This document shows, in pieces, positions 1 through 8,627 of a stretch of 64,000 bases of DNA. Location of the stretch: NCBI RefSeq assembly GCF_003259185.1, contig NZ_QGMP01000005.1, positions 1 to 64,000 of the forward strand. The letters run 5' to 3'. This DNA comes from Isoalcanivorax indicus (lineage in GTDB: Bacteria; Pseudomonadota; Gammaproteobacteria; Pseudomonadales; Alcanivoracaceae). Below the pieces are notes generated by a model. It was not told the origin of the DNA and ran no database searches. It saw nothing but the letters and a program-made list of their open reading frames with translations. Both the position numbers and the translations under genes were made by a program. The stretch's first letter is position 1, and every line of letters begins with the position of its first letter.

Positions 1-1
1 C

Positions 2-382
2 ACGACGATGACCAATCAGCTCATCATGGATGCCTTCAAGATGGCAGTCACATCCCGAAAAGTAGAGCCTGGGCTGATCCTGCACTCAGACAGAGGCGTC
101 CAGTATCGCTCCGGCGAGTATCAGGCGCTTCTGTTGGGCGCAGGGATACGACCCAGCATGAGCCGCAAGGGGAGCTGCTGGGATAATGCCGCTATGGAGT
201 CATTCTTCGCGCGCTTCAAGGTCGAAGCGTTGTATGCGGAGGACGTAAGGAGCAAGCAGGAGGCATACTCCTGCGTCTTCGAATATATTGAGCTATTCTA
301 TAACAGCCACCGACGACACAGCACTCTGGGCTATAAAAGCCCGAGGGCCTATGAAGAAGGGCATGCGCGTATGTGCGCCTAA
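2..382 (+). pseudogene. IS3-family transposase OrfB, C-terminal part (cut by window edge)
   Basis: The frame is open to the first base of the window, so this is the C-terminal end of an IS3-type DDE integrase. It carries the second catalytic Asp in HSDRG and the catalytic Glu region DNAAMESFF, followed by the usual YNSHRRHSTLGY tail of the rve_3 domain. A candidate right terminal inverted repeat follows just after the stop. Whether the upstream part is intact cannot be seen from this window, so it may be a complete element. Confidence 0.85.
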
Positions 383-387
383 ATCAG

Positions 388-407
388 TGTCCACTTTCGG
401 TGGGGAA
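388..407. repeat. Right terminal inverted repeat of the IS3-family element
   Basis: TGTCCACTTTCGGTGGGGAA lies directly after the OrfB stop. It is the inverted partner, in part (TTCCCC...GGACA), of the left end at 833-852 of the second IS fragment. This supports its being an IS end. Confidence 0.6.
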
Positions 408-432
408 TACCAATTCGGGAAGGAGATTAAGA

Positions 433-765
433 TTGGCTGAAATTATTAAGTTCCCTGCAAGGCTGGACAGAGACTATCGCCAGCTTGATCAAGAAATTGA
501 CAATGGGTCAATCGACAACGTAAGTCCCGAAATCGAGGAAAAGATAAAGGAAGTCCTCAAGAAATTGATACGCAAGTATCCTGCATTTCCAGATGTTCCA
601 AATCTGGAGAGTCTTTCCTTAAGTGTAAGCGAAGAAGACCAAGCAAGACTTCAGGAATGGATTGATGAGCATACAGAAAAGATTGATCAAGCGGTGAGGA
701 AGCAAGTAATGAGGATGCTTATTGATATAGCAATATTGACCGTTGAGGTTGAAACCCGCGATTAA
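433..765 (+). CDS. Hypothetical protein, 110 aa, between two IS fragments
   Basis: TTG start chosen because AAGGAG lies 8 bases upstream at 419-424; a longer in-frame start at 373 would run into the IS end. The product begins with LAEIIKFP, a start seen in many small soluble proteins, and is charged and probably helical. It has no membrane segment and no recognised domain. It is caught between two truncated IS3 copies and may be cargo of a larger rearranged element. Function unknown. Confidence 0.5.
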   Translation: MAEIIKFPARLDRDYRQLDQEIDNGSIDNVSPEIEEKIKEVLKKLIRKYPAFPDVPNLESLSLSVSEEDQARLQEWIDEHTEKIDQAVRKQVMRMLIDIAILTVEVETRD

Positions 766-832
766 ATACAGTGGCGTCGCCTTGCTCTCGGCGCCACCGA
801 GATCTAACAAACAGCGCCAGTACGCGCTGTAG

Positions 833-1308
833 TTCCCCCGCTTTGACGGACACCTTCTCCTAACCGAGGAGGTGTAGAAATGCCGAAGTACAACAATCCA
901 AGAAAGACTTGGCGGTATGCGGACGATTTCAAGGTCCGGGCCGTCGAGATGAGCTACCAGGAGGGCATTCAGATCCAGCAGGTTGCCGAGGGACTTGGCA
1001 TTCACCCCTTCATGCTATCCCGCCGGCGTAAAGAGTATCGGGAAGGCAAGATCAGGTCTGACGGTCGCAAACGTGTAACAGTGATGAAAAACCCCAAAGC
1101 ACCCAGGACCGCCGAGCTGAACGAGACGGCCAGGCTAAAGCGCGAGAATGAGCGACTCAAGAAGGAGAACGATCTCCTAAAAAAGTGGCAACGCTATCTG
1201 GCGGAACAACATCAGAGCGATTTGGATTCATCCAAGTCCATGGACGAGAACTAGGCGTCAGATACCTGTGTGAATGGCTGGGGTTTCCCGGAGCGGCTAC
1301 TACGTAAT
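833..1308 (+). mobile_element. IS3-family element, left-end remnant
   Basis: The left terminal repeat (TTCCCCCGCTTTGACGGACA, 833-852) is followed by a complete orfA. The first 25 or so codons of orfB are readable in another frame (FIQVHGRELG...YLCEWLGF, about 1227-1304). OrfB then stops at a TAA at the junction with unrelated sequence, and the rest of the transposase is absent. The element is therefore a dead 5' fragment, ending a few bases before the palindromic repeat at 1318. Confidence 0.75.
880..1254 (+). CDS. IS3-family transposase OrfA
   Basis: 124-aa DNA-binding protein with an N-terminal helix-turn-helix (about residues 12-50, YADDFKVRAVEMSYQEG to the LGIHP turn) and a C-terminal leucine-zipper-like stretch (LKRENERLKKENDLLKK, about residues 86-102). 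Such proteins normally fuse to OrfB by -1 frameshifting. Here OrfB is truncated after the frameshift region, so only OrfA can be made. A GAGGAGGTG ribosome-binding site precedes the ATG. Confidence 0.85.
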   Translation: MPKYNNPRKTWRYADDFKVRAVEMSYQEGIQIQQVAEGLGIHPFMLSRRRKEYREGKIRSDGRKRVTVMKNPKAPRTAELNETARLKRENERLKKENDLLKKWQRYLAEQHQSDLDSSKSMDEN

Positions 1309-1317
1309 ATCTATGGG

Positions 1318-1372
1318 GTCAGATCTCCCATTTCCCAATCAAGGTTTTCCTTTGGGAAATGGGAGGCCTGAC
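1318..1372. repeat. Palindromic repeat element, copy 1
   Basis: Imperfect palindrome: outer arms GTCAG/CTGAC and a perfect 14-bp inner stem, CTCCCATTTCCCAA (1325-1338) with TTGGGAAATGGGAG (1352-1365). A related copy lies at 3477-3534. It sits where the upstream IS fragment is broken. REP/RAYT-like or MITE-like origin is possible but cannot be decided from this window. Confidence 0.7.
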
Positions 1373-1420
1373 TTGAATGATAAGCCAGCTTGAAAAACAC
1401 TTTATGACTTGAGGTGAGGT

Positions 1421-2314
1421 TTGAAATTTGGTTTTCTGTTAGATAGCGGATCTATTGTGCTCCCCTCCATCGAAGTCTCACCTTTGCAGGATCATGGCGA
1501 GACAATTCATAAGTTCTATGAGACAGCAAAAGTAAGTAAAGGTTGGATTCTCCCTCCACAAGTGCCTGCACCTGTGACTGAAGAGGAGGCGCGGCTGTTT
1601 CAGCGCGCCGGAGAAGGAGGTTTGCAGGAGTTCTACTCCTTGCCGTCGACACACCAACTGACGGTGAGCCCCCCTGACCAAGACAAGGAACGATTTCTTA
1701 TTCTCTGCTATGGGCTAGTGCAAGGCCTATATCTCGCTCCCCCAGGACCGTCCTATCTATTCGGTGTGCCATACAAACAAGGAGCGCTAACGGGACTGAT
1801 TCCGGTAGGCGAGGATAGCATGCGGGCTATCCGCTGCTTCGCTGATCTTTATGATCGTTCGACGATGCATGAACGAGTTAAAATTGCGGCTCTTCTTCAC
1901 TGGTTCTTCGTTGGGCAGACTTACAGGTACCTGTGGGATAGATTTGATGCGCTTTATAAAGTAGTAGATGGGATATGGAGCTTAGTGAGAGTGCGGCCGC
2001 AGATTAAGAGTGCCCGCGTCAGTCATGCAGAACGTCCAAGCGTCCTTGCAGGGTACTTTGGCCTTAAAGTTCCCGAGTGGGCGGAGATAAATCAGTCAAC
2101 CAAGACATGCCGCTTGTCTCAGCTGAGGAATGAGCTTGTTCATGAGGCTCGCTTCAATGGAGAACCCATCGGCTATTCGATTCCCGCTGAGAACTTGGAT
2201 CTTGAGCTTCCGGCTTTTGCCTTGAAGCTAATCTCTGCATTTTGCGGATTGCGGACACCATATCTCCAAGCGGAACCATCTGCCCGCTGGGAAATGGCAT
2301 GGGACATAACATGA
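1421..2314 (+). CDS. HEPN-like protein of unknown function
   Basis: 297 aa, soluble, TTG start with GAGG 6 bases upstream. Near residue 240 it has LRNELVHEA, an R-x4-H motif like the RNase or nucleotidyl-transfer site of HEPN proteins (R, polar N, then H four residues on). The stretch before it (about residues 150-210) is helical, as in HEPN bundles. No partner nucleotidyltransferase (MNT) gene is visible next door. HEPN proteins often act as toxins or abortive-infection effectors, but that role is only inferred here from the motif and the mobile-element setting. Lower GC than the core genes. Confidence 0.6.
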   Translation: MKFGFLLDSGSIVLPSIEVSPLQDHGETIHKFYETAKVSKGWILPPQVPAPVTEEEARLFQRAGEGGLQEFYSLPSTHQLTVSPPDQDKERFLILCYGLVQGLYLAPPGPSYLFGVPYKQGALTGLIPVGEDSMRAIRCFADLYDRSTMHERVKIAALLHWFFVGQTYRYLWDRFDALYKVVDGIWSLVRVRPQIKSARVSHAERPSVLAGYFGLKVPEWAEINQSTKTCRLSQLRNELVHEARFNGEPIGYSIPAENLDLELPAFALKLISAFCGLRTPYLQAEPSARWEMAWDIT

Positions 2315-2436
2315 CATGATTTCCAAATTAGTATAAAGCCAAATTATTATTTTGGGCGCATTAGCTATCAGATGAAATTTCTGAGAAACCAACCCGGTCT
2401 CTCTATCATCCCACTTGCTCATCATGTGAGTTAGAA

Positions 2437-3162
2437 ATGGAAAAATATAGATCCACTTACCCAGCTAATGTAGCAATTGCCTCTTGCGCAGCGGTATCTG
2501 CAGTGGCCAGTGCAAACGTACAAGGATTCTCTTGGCTTCTCTATATCTGTGGCGCAATGCTGTCGCTCTCTATTGCGTTGTTAATATGGGAGTCACTACT
2601 TAGAAATATTCTAAAAGTATATTTTTCGAGAAGAAGAATTAGGATGGTTTTAGCTAGGGGATATTCCGAGTACTCCGATGCGGTGCTTAGATTAAGTGTT
2701 ATGGAGAAGATGGAAGTGGTTCTGTCTGGCGATAAGGTCGAATGGACACCTTTGCGTCCCAGATTCTTTGGTTCCGCTAGTCAGTTCTTATCTATAGTTC
2801 AGGGCGGATTCCAAGAGATTCCGCGTGAGTATAGACTGCTTTCTATAAATGTTTACGTTTTTGAATATGTTAGGTCATTTGATTCATGGCTTCGAGAGTG
2901 TGATGAATATTTTAAGAGCGGAAAAGCAAGGTATAAGAACGAGAGTATAAAGAACGAATTTCTTATCCTGCTTAGGCAGTATCATAGCGCCGCTGAGACA
3001 CATGATGAGCTTTGCAGGAAGGTAAACCGAGCAATGGGAGGTGATGTACGACAATTGGGAGGGATTTATCGCCACCCCCATGGCTTTAACTGGCAAAAAG
3101 CGGGGCCGCACCAGGAAGAAAAGGACCTACAAGAGACTCTTGCTGTCGGGCCGGATGGATGA
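2437..3162 (+). CDS. Hypothetical membrane protein, 241 aa
   Basis: Two hydrophobic segments near the N-terminus (about residues 11-27 and 32-52) are followed by a basic patch (SRRRIR) and a long soluble C-terminal part of about 180 residues with no recognised motif. It follows the HEPN-like gene in the same direction after 122 bases, so co-transcription is possible. AT-rich codon use (AGA, ATA) unlike the core genes suggests horizontal acquisition. Function unknown. Confidence 0.55.
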   Translation: MEKYRSTYPANVAIASCAAVSAVASANVQGFSWLLYICGAMLSLSIALLIWESLLRNILKVYFSRRRIRMVLARGYSEYSDAVLRLSVMEKMEVVLSGDKVEWTPLRPRFFGSASQFLSIVQGGFQEIPREYRLLSINVYVFEYVRSFDSWLRECDEYFKSGKARYKNESIKNEFLILLRQYHSAAETHDELCRKVNRAMGGDVRQLGGIYRHPHGFNWQKAGPHQEEKDLQETLAVGPDG

Positions 3163-3257
3163 TAAGTAGCATTTTGTAGATCTGTCGCCGACGTATGATC
3201 ATTTGACGAGCGAGGTCGCCAGGATGAAGCTTAGGGCATCACTTCTGTGTGGATAAT

Positions 3258-3392
3258 ATGGATTCGCATATTATTTATATAAGGTATCAATTAAGTGAGG
3301 AAGGCGGAATTGGTGGCGAAGAGTTTGATACCAGCGCTGTAGGGTTTTCTAGCGCGGCGGCTGAGGCAGATTTTCCGGTGTGGGCAGGATAG
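3258..3392 (+). CDS. Possible small ORF, 44 aa
   Basis: ATG to TAG reading MDSHIIYIRYQLSEEGG and ending in PVWAG, preceded only by a weak GTGGA. It could be a real small protein or the remnant of a longer gene. The composition is not obviously random, but there is no family to name. Confidence 0.25.
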   Translation: MDSHIIYIRYQLSEEGGIGGEEFDTSAVGFSSAAAEADFPVWAG

Positions 3393-3476
3393 TTCGTCAG
3401 AGACTTGCCGTTAATAATTGGCTCTGCTTATAGCTTTTTGCCATGCCAAGATGCCTATTCTCAAAACATCCTTTTG

Positions 3477-3534
3477 GGGGCGGGTCTCCCATTTCCTACT
3501 CAAATTTTTCCTTCGGGAAATGGTAGGCCTGCCC
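3477..3534. repeat. Palindromic repeat element, copy 2
   Basis: Outer arms GGGGCGGG and CCTGCCCC with a perfect inner stem CCATTTCC (3489-3496) and GGAAATGG (3516-3523). It shares TCTCCCATTTCC, the TTTTCCTT loop and GGGAAATGG plus AGGCCTG with the copy at 1318-1372, in the same order and spacing. Confidence 0.7.
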
Positions 3535-3590
3535 CTCGGCCTATTTCTATTTATCGGCTGGCACACGCCCCGCAGGAGAAATTTCGCGCC

Positions 3591-4166
3591 ATGAGAAATG
3601 TAATAATTTCAATCATAGTAAGCATGTATTTCATCGCCGGTTGCTCAGACGGCGATGTTGGTCCGTCCTCGAGCGTGTCAGTGGCTGAAGATGCAGCGGT
3701 TGGCGGACCACAGCCTGTAAATACTGGAAATGGCTGGCTTCCGAATGAGGCCTGCTCCTTCCTGCTGCCGAATCTTGGAACGCGCGGCTACAAGCATGAC
3801 TTCGGTGCTATATATTACTGCTCTTCGCCATATAAGGAAATCGGGCGGCGAGATGTGCGGCTAGCCAACAACTTGGCGTACTACGTCACGGGCGGGAGAG
3901 GTGTGGCGGACACTGTAAAGCTGGTCTTGAACTACAACCAACCGGCTAATGCTTCCTCCGCTACGGAACAGCTCGTGGCAGAATCACGAAATCTTTCGTT
4001 TAAAGCAACCGGTAATGATCTGCCGCCCAGTATTCTTTCAGCTCTCCTGACGGGCCAGCCCGCTTTGGAAACCATTGGGGCCTTCCAACATCAGGTGAAG
4101 AGAGATGATTGGCCGACGGGCAACGGTTACGAGGTTCATTACATTATTAGCACTTCACTGGAGTGA
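3591..4166 (+). CDS. Putative lipoprotein, 191 aa
   Basis: ATG preceded by CAGGAGAA. The N-terminus is a lipoprotein signal peptide (MRNVIISIIVSMYFIAGC) with lipid Cys at about residue 18, so the product should be anchored to a membrane facing the periplasm. The mature part has no recognised domain. It contains two further cysteines (EACSFL and YYCSSP), which could form a disulfide. Function unknown. Confidence 0.6.
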   Translation: MRNVIISIIVSMYFIAGCSDGDVGPSSSVSVAEDAAVGGPQPVNTGNGWLPNEACSFLLPNLGTRGYKHDFGAIYYCSSPYKEIGRRDVRLANNLAYYVTGGRGVADTVKLVLNYNQPANASSATEQLVAESRNLSFKATGNDLPPSILSALLTGQPALETIGAFQHQVKRDDWPTGNGYEVHYIISTSLE

Positions 4167-4245
4167 AAACGATATACTCCAGACAGGACCACAGCCTCTG
4201 ATGCAGCGCACCTATCAAAAATAACTAATACAAAGAGATAGCCCA

Positions 4246-4994
4246 ATGAATATGGTCATACATGTGCTTATGGATGCCGCAGTTCGCATGTGCCACTACA
4301 GAGGGCTGCTCCTGCGGCGGCTTATCTTCCCGTTTTGTTTGTTCGCGTTTTCAGCTGTGATGATCAATTTGGGCTTCGCATTCTACTGGATGGATTTCGC
4401 GCAAAGCGCGGGGCAGGTGGAGCGTTCCTTTCGTGGGCAATAGGTATCATGATGATATCAGCCATAGTCTTTGTTTTTGTGTCCTGGTGCCTCATATCAA
4501 TAATTGTTCATAGAATCATTTTGCTGGGCGGAGAATCAGCGCGTGAAAAGATAATCTTCTGGACAAGACGAGAGACATGGTTCGCGGGCTACCTTATTGT
4601 TATATCTATTCTTATGGCGCCGCTATTCCTGCTGAGGCTGATTCCCCATGCGGGTGATTTCATATCGTGGTTCGCTGTAGCATACCTGGCAAGCCGGATC
4701 GCCTTGGTGTTACCGGGTATCGCAGTGGGCCGGGCGGTATCCCTCGGCCTGTCTTGGCGGCTTACCAGACGGTATCAGATCCCAGCTTTTTTGATCATTG
4801 GTGTCCTGCCCTGGGCTCTGTCTTTTCCCTTATCCTTCCTCAGCGGCATCTGGTATCTGGTGCCCGTAAGGCTAGTGGCAGAATTACTGATAGCGCTCTA
4901 TACGATCGCGGCCATATCGGTGTTCTACAGGGAGGTCGTGGCCTTGGAGTACGCGGTAAAGCCGGACGATGAGGGGCTTGAGGCAAGCACCTGA
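4246..4994 (+). pseudogene. Multi-spanning membrane protein gene with a frameshift
   Basis: Residues of one hydrophobic protein are split over two frames. The N-terminal 65 codons (ATG 4246, stop 4441-4443) contain the first transmembrane helix (FPFCLFAFSAVMINLGFAF). The neighbouring frame continues from about 4430 to the stop at 4992-4994 with further helices (IGIMMISAIVFVFVSWCLI and others). Loss of one base in the TTCCTTTCG run near 4425-4433 would explain the switch. Re-initiation at 4449 (ATG ATG) could still give a shortened protein. Either the gene is broken or the assembly has a one-base error. No family recognised. Confidence 0.55.
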
Positions 4995-5027
4995 CAGTGC
5001 GCGACTTCTTTTGGGGGATGTTACAAA

Positions 5028-5246
5028 TTAATGACCGCCGTTGATTGGCGCGCCGCGAATATTAAGGCGCGCCAGTACGGCCACCGCGACAGGCACCCCC
5101 ACGCCTATCCACCCCACAACATTCATCCACCCCTCCCCCAACAACGCTGCCACCAACCCCACCAGGCTCGCCACCGCAATACACACCGGCACCACAAAAA
5201 TCCCCCCCAACGATTTACGCCGCACCGCCCGTCCTTCTCGCTTCAT
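5028..5246 (-). CDS. Small two-helix membrane protein, last gene of iron-uptake operon
   Basis: 72 aa with two hydrophobic stretches (about residues 15-35 and 41-60) after a basic N-terminus. Its start codon overlaps the stop of the PepSY gene (GTATGA), with GGAG upstream, so translation is coupled. Proteins of this kind often end siderophore receptor/PepSY operons, but no function is known. Confidence 0.65.
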   Translation of the reverse strand: MKREGRAVRRKSLGGIFVVPVCIAVASLVGLVAALLGEGWMNVVGWIGVGVPVAVAVLARLNIRGAPINGGH

Positions 5247-6358
5247 ACTTCACTCCCTCCCTGTTTCTCACGCTTGCGCCGCACCCGCCACAAATACAGC
5301 CCCGTCACCAGCACCACGATGGTGAACACATCCAGCACCGCCCACAGAATCTTCAGCGGCAGCCCGCCGTAATCACCGAAGTGCAACGGGCCAGACAGCG
5401 ACAGCGCCTTGTTGTACCAGGGCATCTCGCGCAGGTCGGCAAAGGCGCCGGTGCGGGCATCCACCAGCGCGGGGGTAATGATGTGCGAGGTCAGAGGCGT
5501 ATTGCCGTGCAGGAAGATGGCGTAATGAAAGCTGGTGGACCAGCTGCCGCCGGGAAAGGCCACAAACTGCAGTGTCATGTCGGGCGCGGCGGCTTCGGCC
5601 TGGGCCACGGCGTCGTCGAGGGAGGCCATGTCCTGCGGGGTGGGCACGCGGGCGTCGCCATAACCGGCGGTGAGGTCGGCCAGGGCGTGGGTGCGCCAGG
5701 TGTCGACGATGGGGGTTTTCAGGGTATTCACCACGCCGGTCAGGCCGACCACCAGCAGCCAGGCCACGGTCACGATGCCGAGCAGGTTGTGGTAGTCCAG
5801 CCATTTCACGCGGGGGGAGCGCTGGGTGCGCACGGTGCCGAAGTCCAGCTTGCGCATGAAGGGCGCATACAGCACCACGCCGGAGATAATCGCCAGGATC
5901 AGCAGCACGCCCATGGCGCCCAGGAACAGCATGCCGGGCAGGCCCAGGAACATGTCGGTGTGCAGGTCCAGGATAAAGTGCATCAGGTCGAAGCCTTCTT
6001 CGCCGGGCACCAGGTCGCCGCTGGTGCGATCAAACGAGGCGAAGTGCATGTCGCGCACGGTGGCGTCCAGGGTGGGGGCGCTGGTCACGTTCACCACGGG
6101 GCGGTCGATGTCGAAGCTCATGAACAGCGGCACGTCGCCCGGGCGGTTCGCCAGGGCGGCGTCGAGCATGGCGTCCAGCGACAGCAGGGGGCCGTCCGGG
6201 TGGGCGGGTTGCCAGTCGTGGGTGTCCAGCAGCGCGTCGATCTCGTCATGAAAGATCAGCGGCAGGCCGGTGATGCACAGCATCAGCATGAACACGGTGC
6301 AGATCAGGCTGGTCCAGGTGTGGACGCCAGACCAGAGGCGCAGGGTGTTACGGGTCAT
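5243..6358 (-). CDS. PepSY-associated transmembrane protein (iron-uptake associated, PiuB-like)
   Basis: 371-aa inner-membrane protein. The N-terminus RLWSGVHTWTSLICTVFML is the typical first helix of the PepSY_TM family (R/K-x-x-H helix), with further helices about residues 145-170, 195-220 and 340-360 and periplasmic PepSY-like segments between. It lies 23 bases downstream of the TonB receptor gene in one operon. Family members are thought to take part in ferric-siderophore reduction or uptake at the inner membrane. That role is inferred from the operon and the Fur-like site upstream. Confidence 0.85.
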   Translation of the reverse strand: MTRNTLRLWSGVHTWTSLICTVFMLMLCITGLPLIFHDEIDALLDTHDWQPAHPDGPLLSLDAMLDAALANRPGDVPLFMSFDIDRPVVNVTSAPTLDATVRDMHFASFDRTSGDLVPGEEGFDLMHFILDLHTDMFLGLPGMLFLGAMGVLLILAIISGVVLYAPFMRKLDFGTVRTQRSPRVKWLDYHNLLGIVTVAWLLVVGLTGVVNTLKTPIVDTWRTHALADLTAGYGDARVPTPQDMASLDDAVAQAEAAAPDMTLQFVAFPGGSWSTSFHYAIFLHGNTPLTSHIITPALVDARTGAFADLREMPWYNKALSLSGPLHFGDYGGLPLKILWAVLDVFTIVVLVTGLYLWRVRRKREKQGGSEV

Positions 6359-6381
6359 CGGTCATCCGTTGGTGCTGTGGG

Positions 6382-8571
6382 TCAGAAGTTCAGGGTGGCG
6401 GACAGCAGCCAGGTGCGCGGGGCGCCCACGGTCAGGTAGCCCGCACCGGGGAAGCCACCGGCAGACGCCCAGTAGTCTTCACCGGTAACGTTCTCCACGC
6501 GGCCGCGCAGGGTCAGCAGGGTGGCGTTGCCCAGGGGCAGGGTGTAGCGGGCGCCCAGATCCAGGCGGGTCCAGGAATCCAGTTGCTGTTGGTTGGCGGC
6601 GTCGGCGAACTGGGTGCTGGTGTAGATCACGCGGCCGTCCAGCGCCAGATCAGTGAACTGGGGCAGGCGGTATTCCATATTGAAATTGGCCTGGGTGCGG
6701 GGTGAGCCGATGGCGGTGTTGCCGCGCACATCGGCATCCAGATAGCTGACGCCGCCGAGCACGCTCAGGTCGGGGGTGAGCAGGCCGTAGGCCATCAGTT
6801 CCAGGCCGCTGTTGTGCTGATGGTCCTGCACGGCGAACACATCGTTGTCGTCCAGTGCGGCGATGGGTTTGCGGCTGCGATAGAGGGACACGCTGCCGCC
6901 CAGGGTGTGGCGCTCGAACTTCAGGCCAATTTCGCTTTGTTTGGTGCGATAGGGCGCCAGGGCTTCGCCAGCGTTGGCGACATTGTCGCCGCCCGGGGTC
7001 AGGGCCGGGGCACGTTCGCCCTTTTGCAGGCCTTCGATGTAGTTGGCATAGGCGGACAGTGAGGGCGTCAGTTTATAAACCACGCCCACGCTGGGAGTGA
7101 TGGCGCTGTCGTCGTAGCTGGCGTCGCTCAGGCGGTCGCCGGTGGTGTTGTCGTAGCTGTTGTCGTTCAGTTGCTGGTAGCGGGCGCCCAGGGTGATCAG
7201 CAGGCGGTCGTCCAGCAGCGACATCTGGTCAGCCAGGGTCAGGCTGTGCACGCGGGTCTTGATGGTGGTCAGGGGGTTGTTCAGGTCGCCGCCGACAAAG
7301 GCGTCGGGCACGGGCGGCGGCACGTCTGCCGGGGCGTAGAGATTGCCGGTGATACTGGCGGCGGACATCGCCCAGGCGTTTTTCGATTGCAGCTCGAAGC
7401 TGGCAGCCGAGGCGCTGAGCTGGTGGCCGACGGTGCCGGTATTGAAGCGCACGCGCAGTCCGGCTTCGCCGGTGAGCACGGTGTCTTCGCGGGTGTTATC
7501 GAAGCGGCTGGCGGTGTAGTCGCCGTTGGCGTTGTTCACCGTGGGGTTGGCGAAGATGCCAGCTTCTTCACTGGTGCGGGCACCGAAGGCGGCCCAGCCG
7601 GTCACGTTGTCGCGCAGGTCGTATTCCGCGCGCAGGGTGCCAAACAAATCCCGGGCATCGGAAAAGGTCCAGGACTGGCCGATGGAGGTGGTGGCGTCCG
7701 GCGTGCGGGGAATCGGCAGGCCGGGATCGATGGTGATATTGGGCTGGCCGCCCTCGATACGATGATCCTGAAAACCCAGGTCGCCGGACACGCGCAGGCC
7801 GCCGTCGCGGAAGTCCACGCCGATATGCGCCATGGACAGCTCGGAGGATTCCCCATCGACGGCGGTATCGCCATCGCGGCGCGCCGCGTTGACGCGAATG
7901 CCGTAGCGGCCATCGTCAGAACGCCGCGCCAGATCCGCCGCCGCATGGCCCTGCACGCCGGTGCGTGCGCCCAGGGTGAGCTGGGTCAGGTCGTCGTTGG
8001 GGGCGCGCTTGGGCACCACGTTCACGGCGCCGCCCAGGCCGCTGCCACCGGGTGCGGCGCCTTTCAGGAAGGTATTGGCGCCGCGCAGCACCTGCACCCG
8101 CTCGATGAATTCAGAGGCCAGATACTGGCGCGGCAACAGGCCGTAGAGCCCGTTATAAGTCATGTCGTCGGAGAACACCGGCAAGCCGCGCACCAGATAC
8201 ACCTGCTGGTAATTGCCGAAGCCCCGCGCCACCCGCACGGCCGGATCGTTGAGCAGCACCTCGCCCACGCTGGCGGCCTGCTGGTCCTGGATCAGCAGCT
8301 CGGTGTAGTCGATAAAGCTGTAGGGCGTATCCATCATCGCCTGGGTGCCCAGCACCCCCACCTGGCCGCCCTCCGCCACCTGGCCACCGGCAAAAGGCCG
8401 ACTCAGCCCGCTGGCGGAAGCGTCGGCGCTGGATTGCACCTCCACCACCTCCAGCCGCGCCCCGTCGTCCTGCGGCGCCGTGGGCTGCGCCTGGCTGATG
8501 CTGGCAGCGCTGAACAGGGCCAGCGCCAGCGTGGGGGGGAGGGCAGTGGCTGAGAAGGAGTGGCGTGGCAT
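6382..8571 (-). CDS. TonB-dependent siderophore receptor
   Basis: 729-aa outer-membrane receptor. I start at the ATG giving MPRHSFSATALPP, which begins a cleavable signal peptide ending near SISQAQ; the frame stays open upstream for 126 more codons, but these cross the Fur site. The plug domain follows (VLRGANTFLKGAAPGGSG and GGAVNVVPKRAP, about residues 155-190). A 22-strand type barrel then ends in the C-terminal Phe signature (SATLNF). It should import a ferric siderophore using TonB energy. The ligand cannot be read from the sequence. Confidence 0.92.
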   Translation of the reverse strand: MPRHSFSATALPPTLALALFSAASISQAQPTAPQDDGARLEVVEVQSSADASASGLSRPFAGGQVAEGGQVGVLGTQAMMDTPYSFIDYTELLIQDQQAASVGEVLLNDPAVRVARGFGNYQQVYLVRGLPVFSDDMTYNGLYGLLPRQYLASEFIERVQVLRGANTFLKGAAPGGSGLGGAVNVVPKRAPNDDLTQLTLGARTGVQGHAAADLARRSDDGRYGIRVNAARRDGDTAVDGESSELSMAHIGVDFRDGGLRVSGDLGFQDHRIEGGQPNITIDPGLPIPRTPDATTSIGQSWTFSDARDLFGTLRAEYDLRDNVTGWAAFGARTSEEAGIFANPTVNNANGDYTASRFDNTREDTVLTGEAGLRVRFNTGTVGHQLSASAASFELQSKNAWAMSAASITGNLYAPADVPPPVPDAFVGGDLNNPLTTIKTRVHSLTLADQMSLLDDRLLITLGARYQQLNDNSYDNTTGDRLSDASYDDSAITPSVGVVYKLTPSLSAYANYIEGLQKGERAPALTPGGDNVANAGEALAPYRTKQSEIGLKFERHTLGGSVSLYRSRKPIAALDDNDVFAVQDHQHNSGLELMAYGLLTPDLSVLGGVSYLDADVRGNTAIGSPRTQANFNMEYRLPQFTDLALDGRVIYTSTQFADAANQQQLDSWTRLDLGARYTLPLGNATLLTLRGRVENVTGEDYWASAGGFPGAGYLTVGAPRTWLLSATLNF

Positions 8572-8627
8572 GGCGGGTCCCGGGTGATGGTGGGTGTGAA
8601 TGGGCCGCACTATACATGTAATAGGAA

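Larger units (their letters stand above)
3163..3590. other. Mostly non-coding gap between accessory genes
   Basis: No long gene is visible. The gap holds a possible 44-codon ORF (3258-3392), a small AATATG/CATATT palindrome near 3255-3272, and the second palindromic repeat (3477-3534). An in-frame TTG at 3405 would extend the downstream lipoprotein through the repeat and is not credible. Confidence 0.6.

Noticed and set aside
619-1005. Minus-strand ORF of 128 codons between the IS fragments
   Set aside because: It runs opposite orfA and the small hypothetical gene, has no ribosome site, and resembles no protein.
3405-3590. Upstream TTG start for the lipoprotein at 3591
   Set aside because: It would put the palindromic repeat into the protein and hide the signal peptide, which begins cleanly at the ATG with its own ribosome site.
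5381-6439. Long plus-strand ORF opposite the PepSY gene (and similar long ORFs at 7171-8553 and 33121-35613)
   Set aside because: They are high-GC antisense shadows of clear genes, with His/Gln/Gly-rich composition and no domain.
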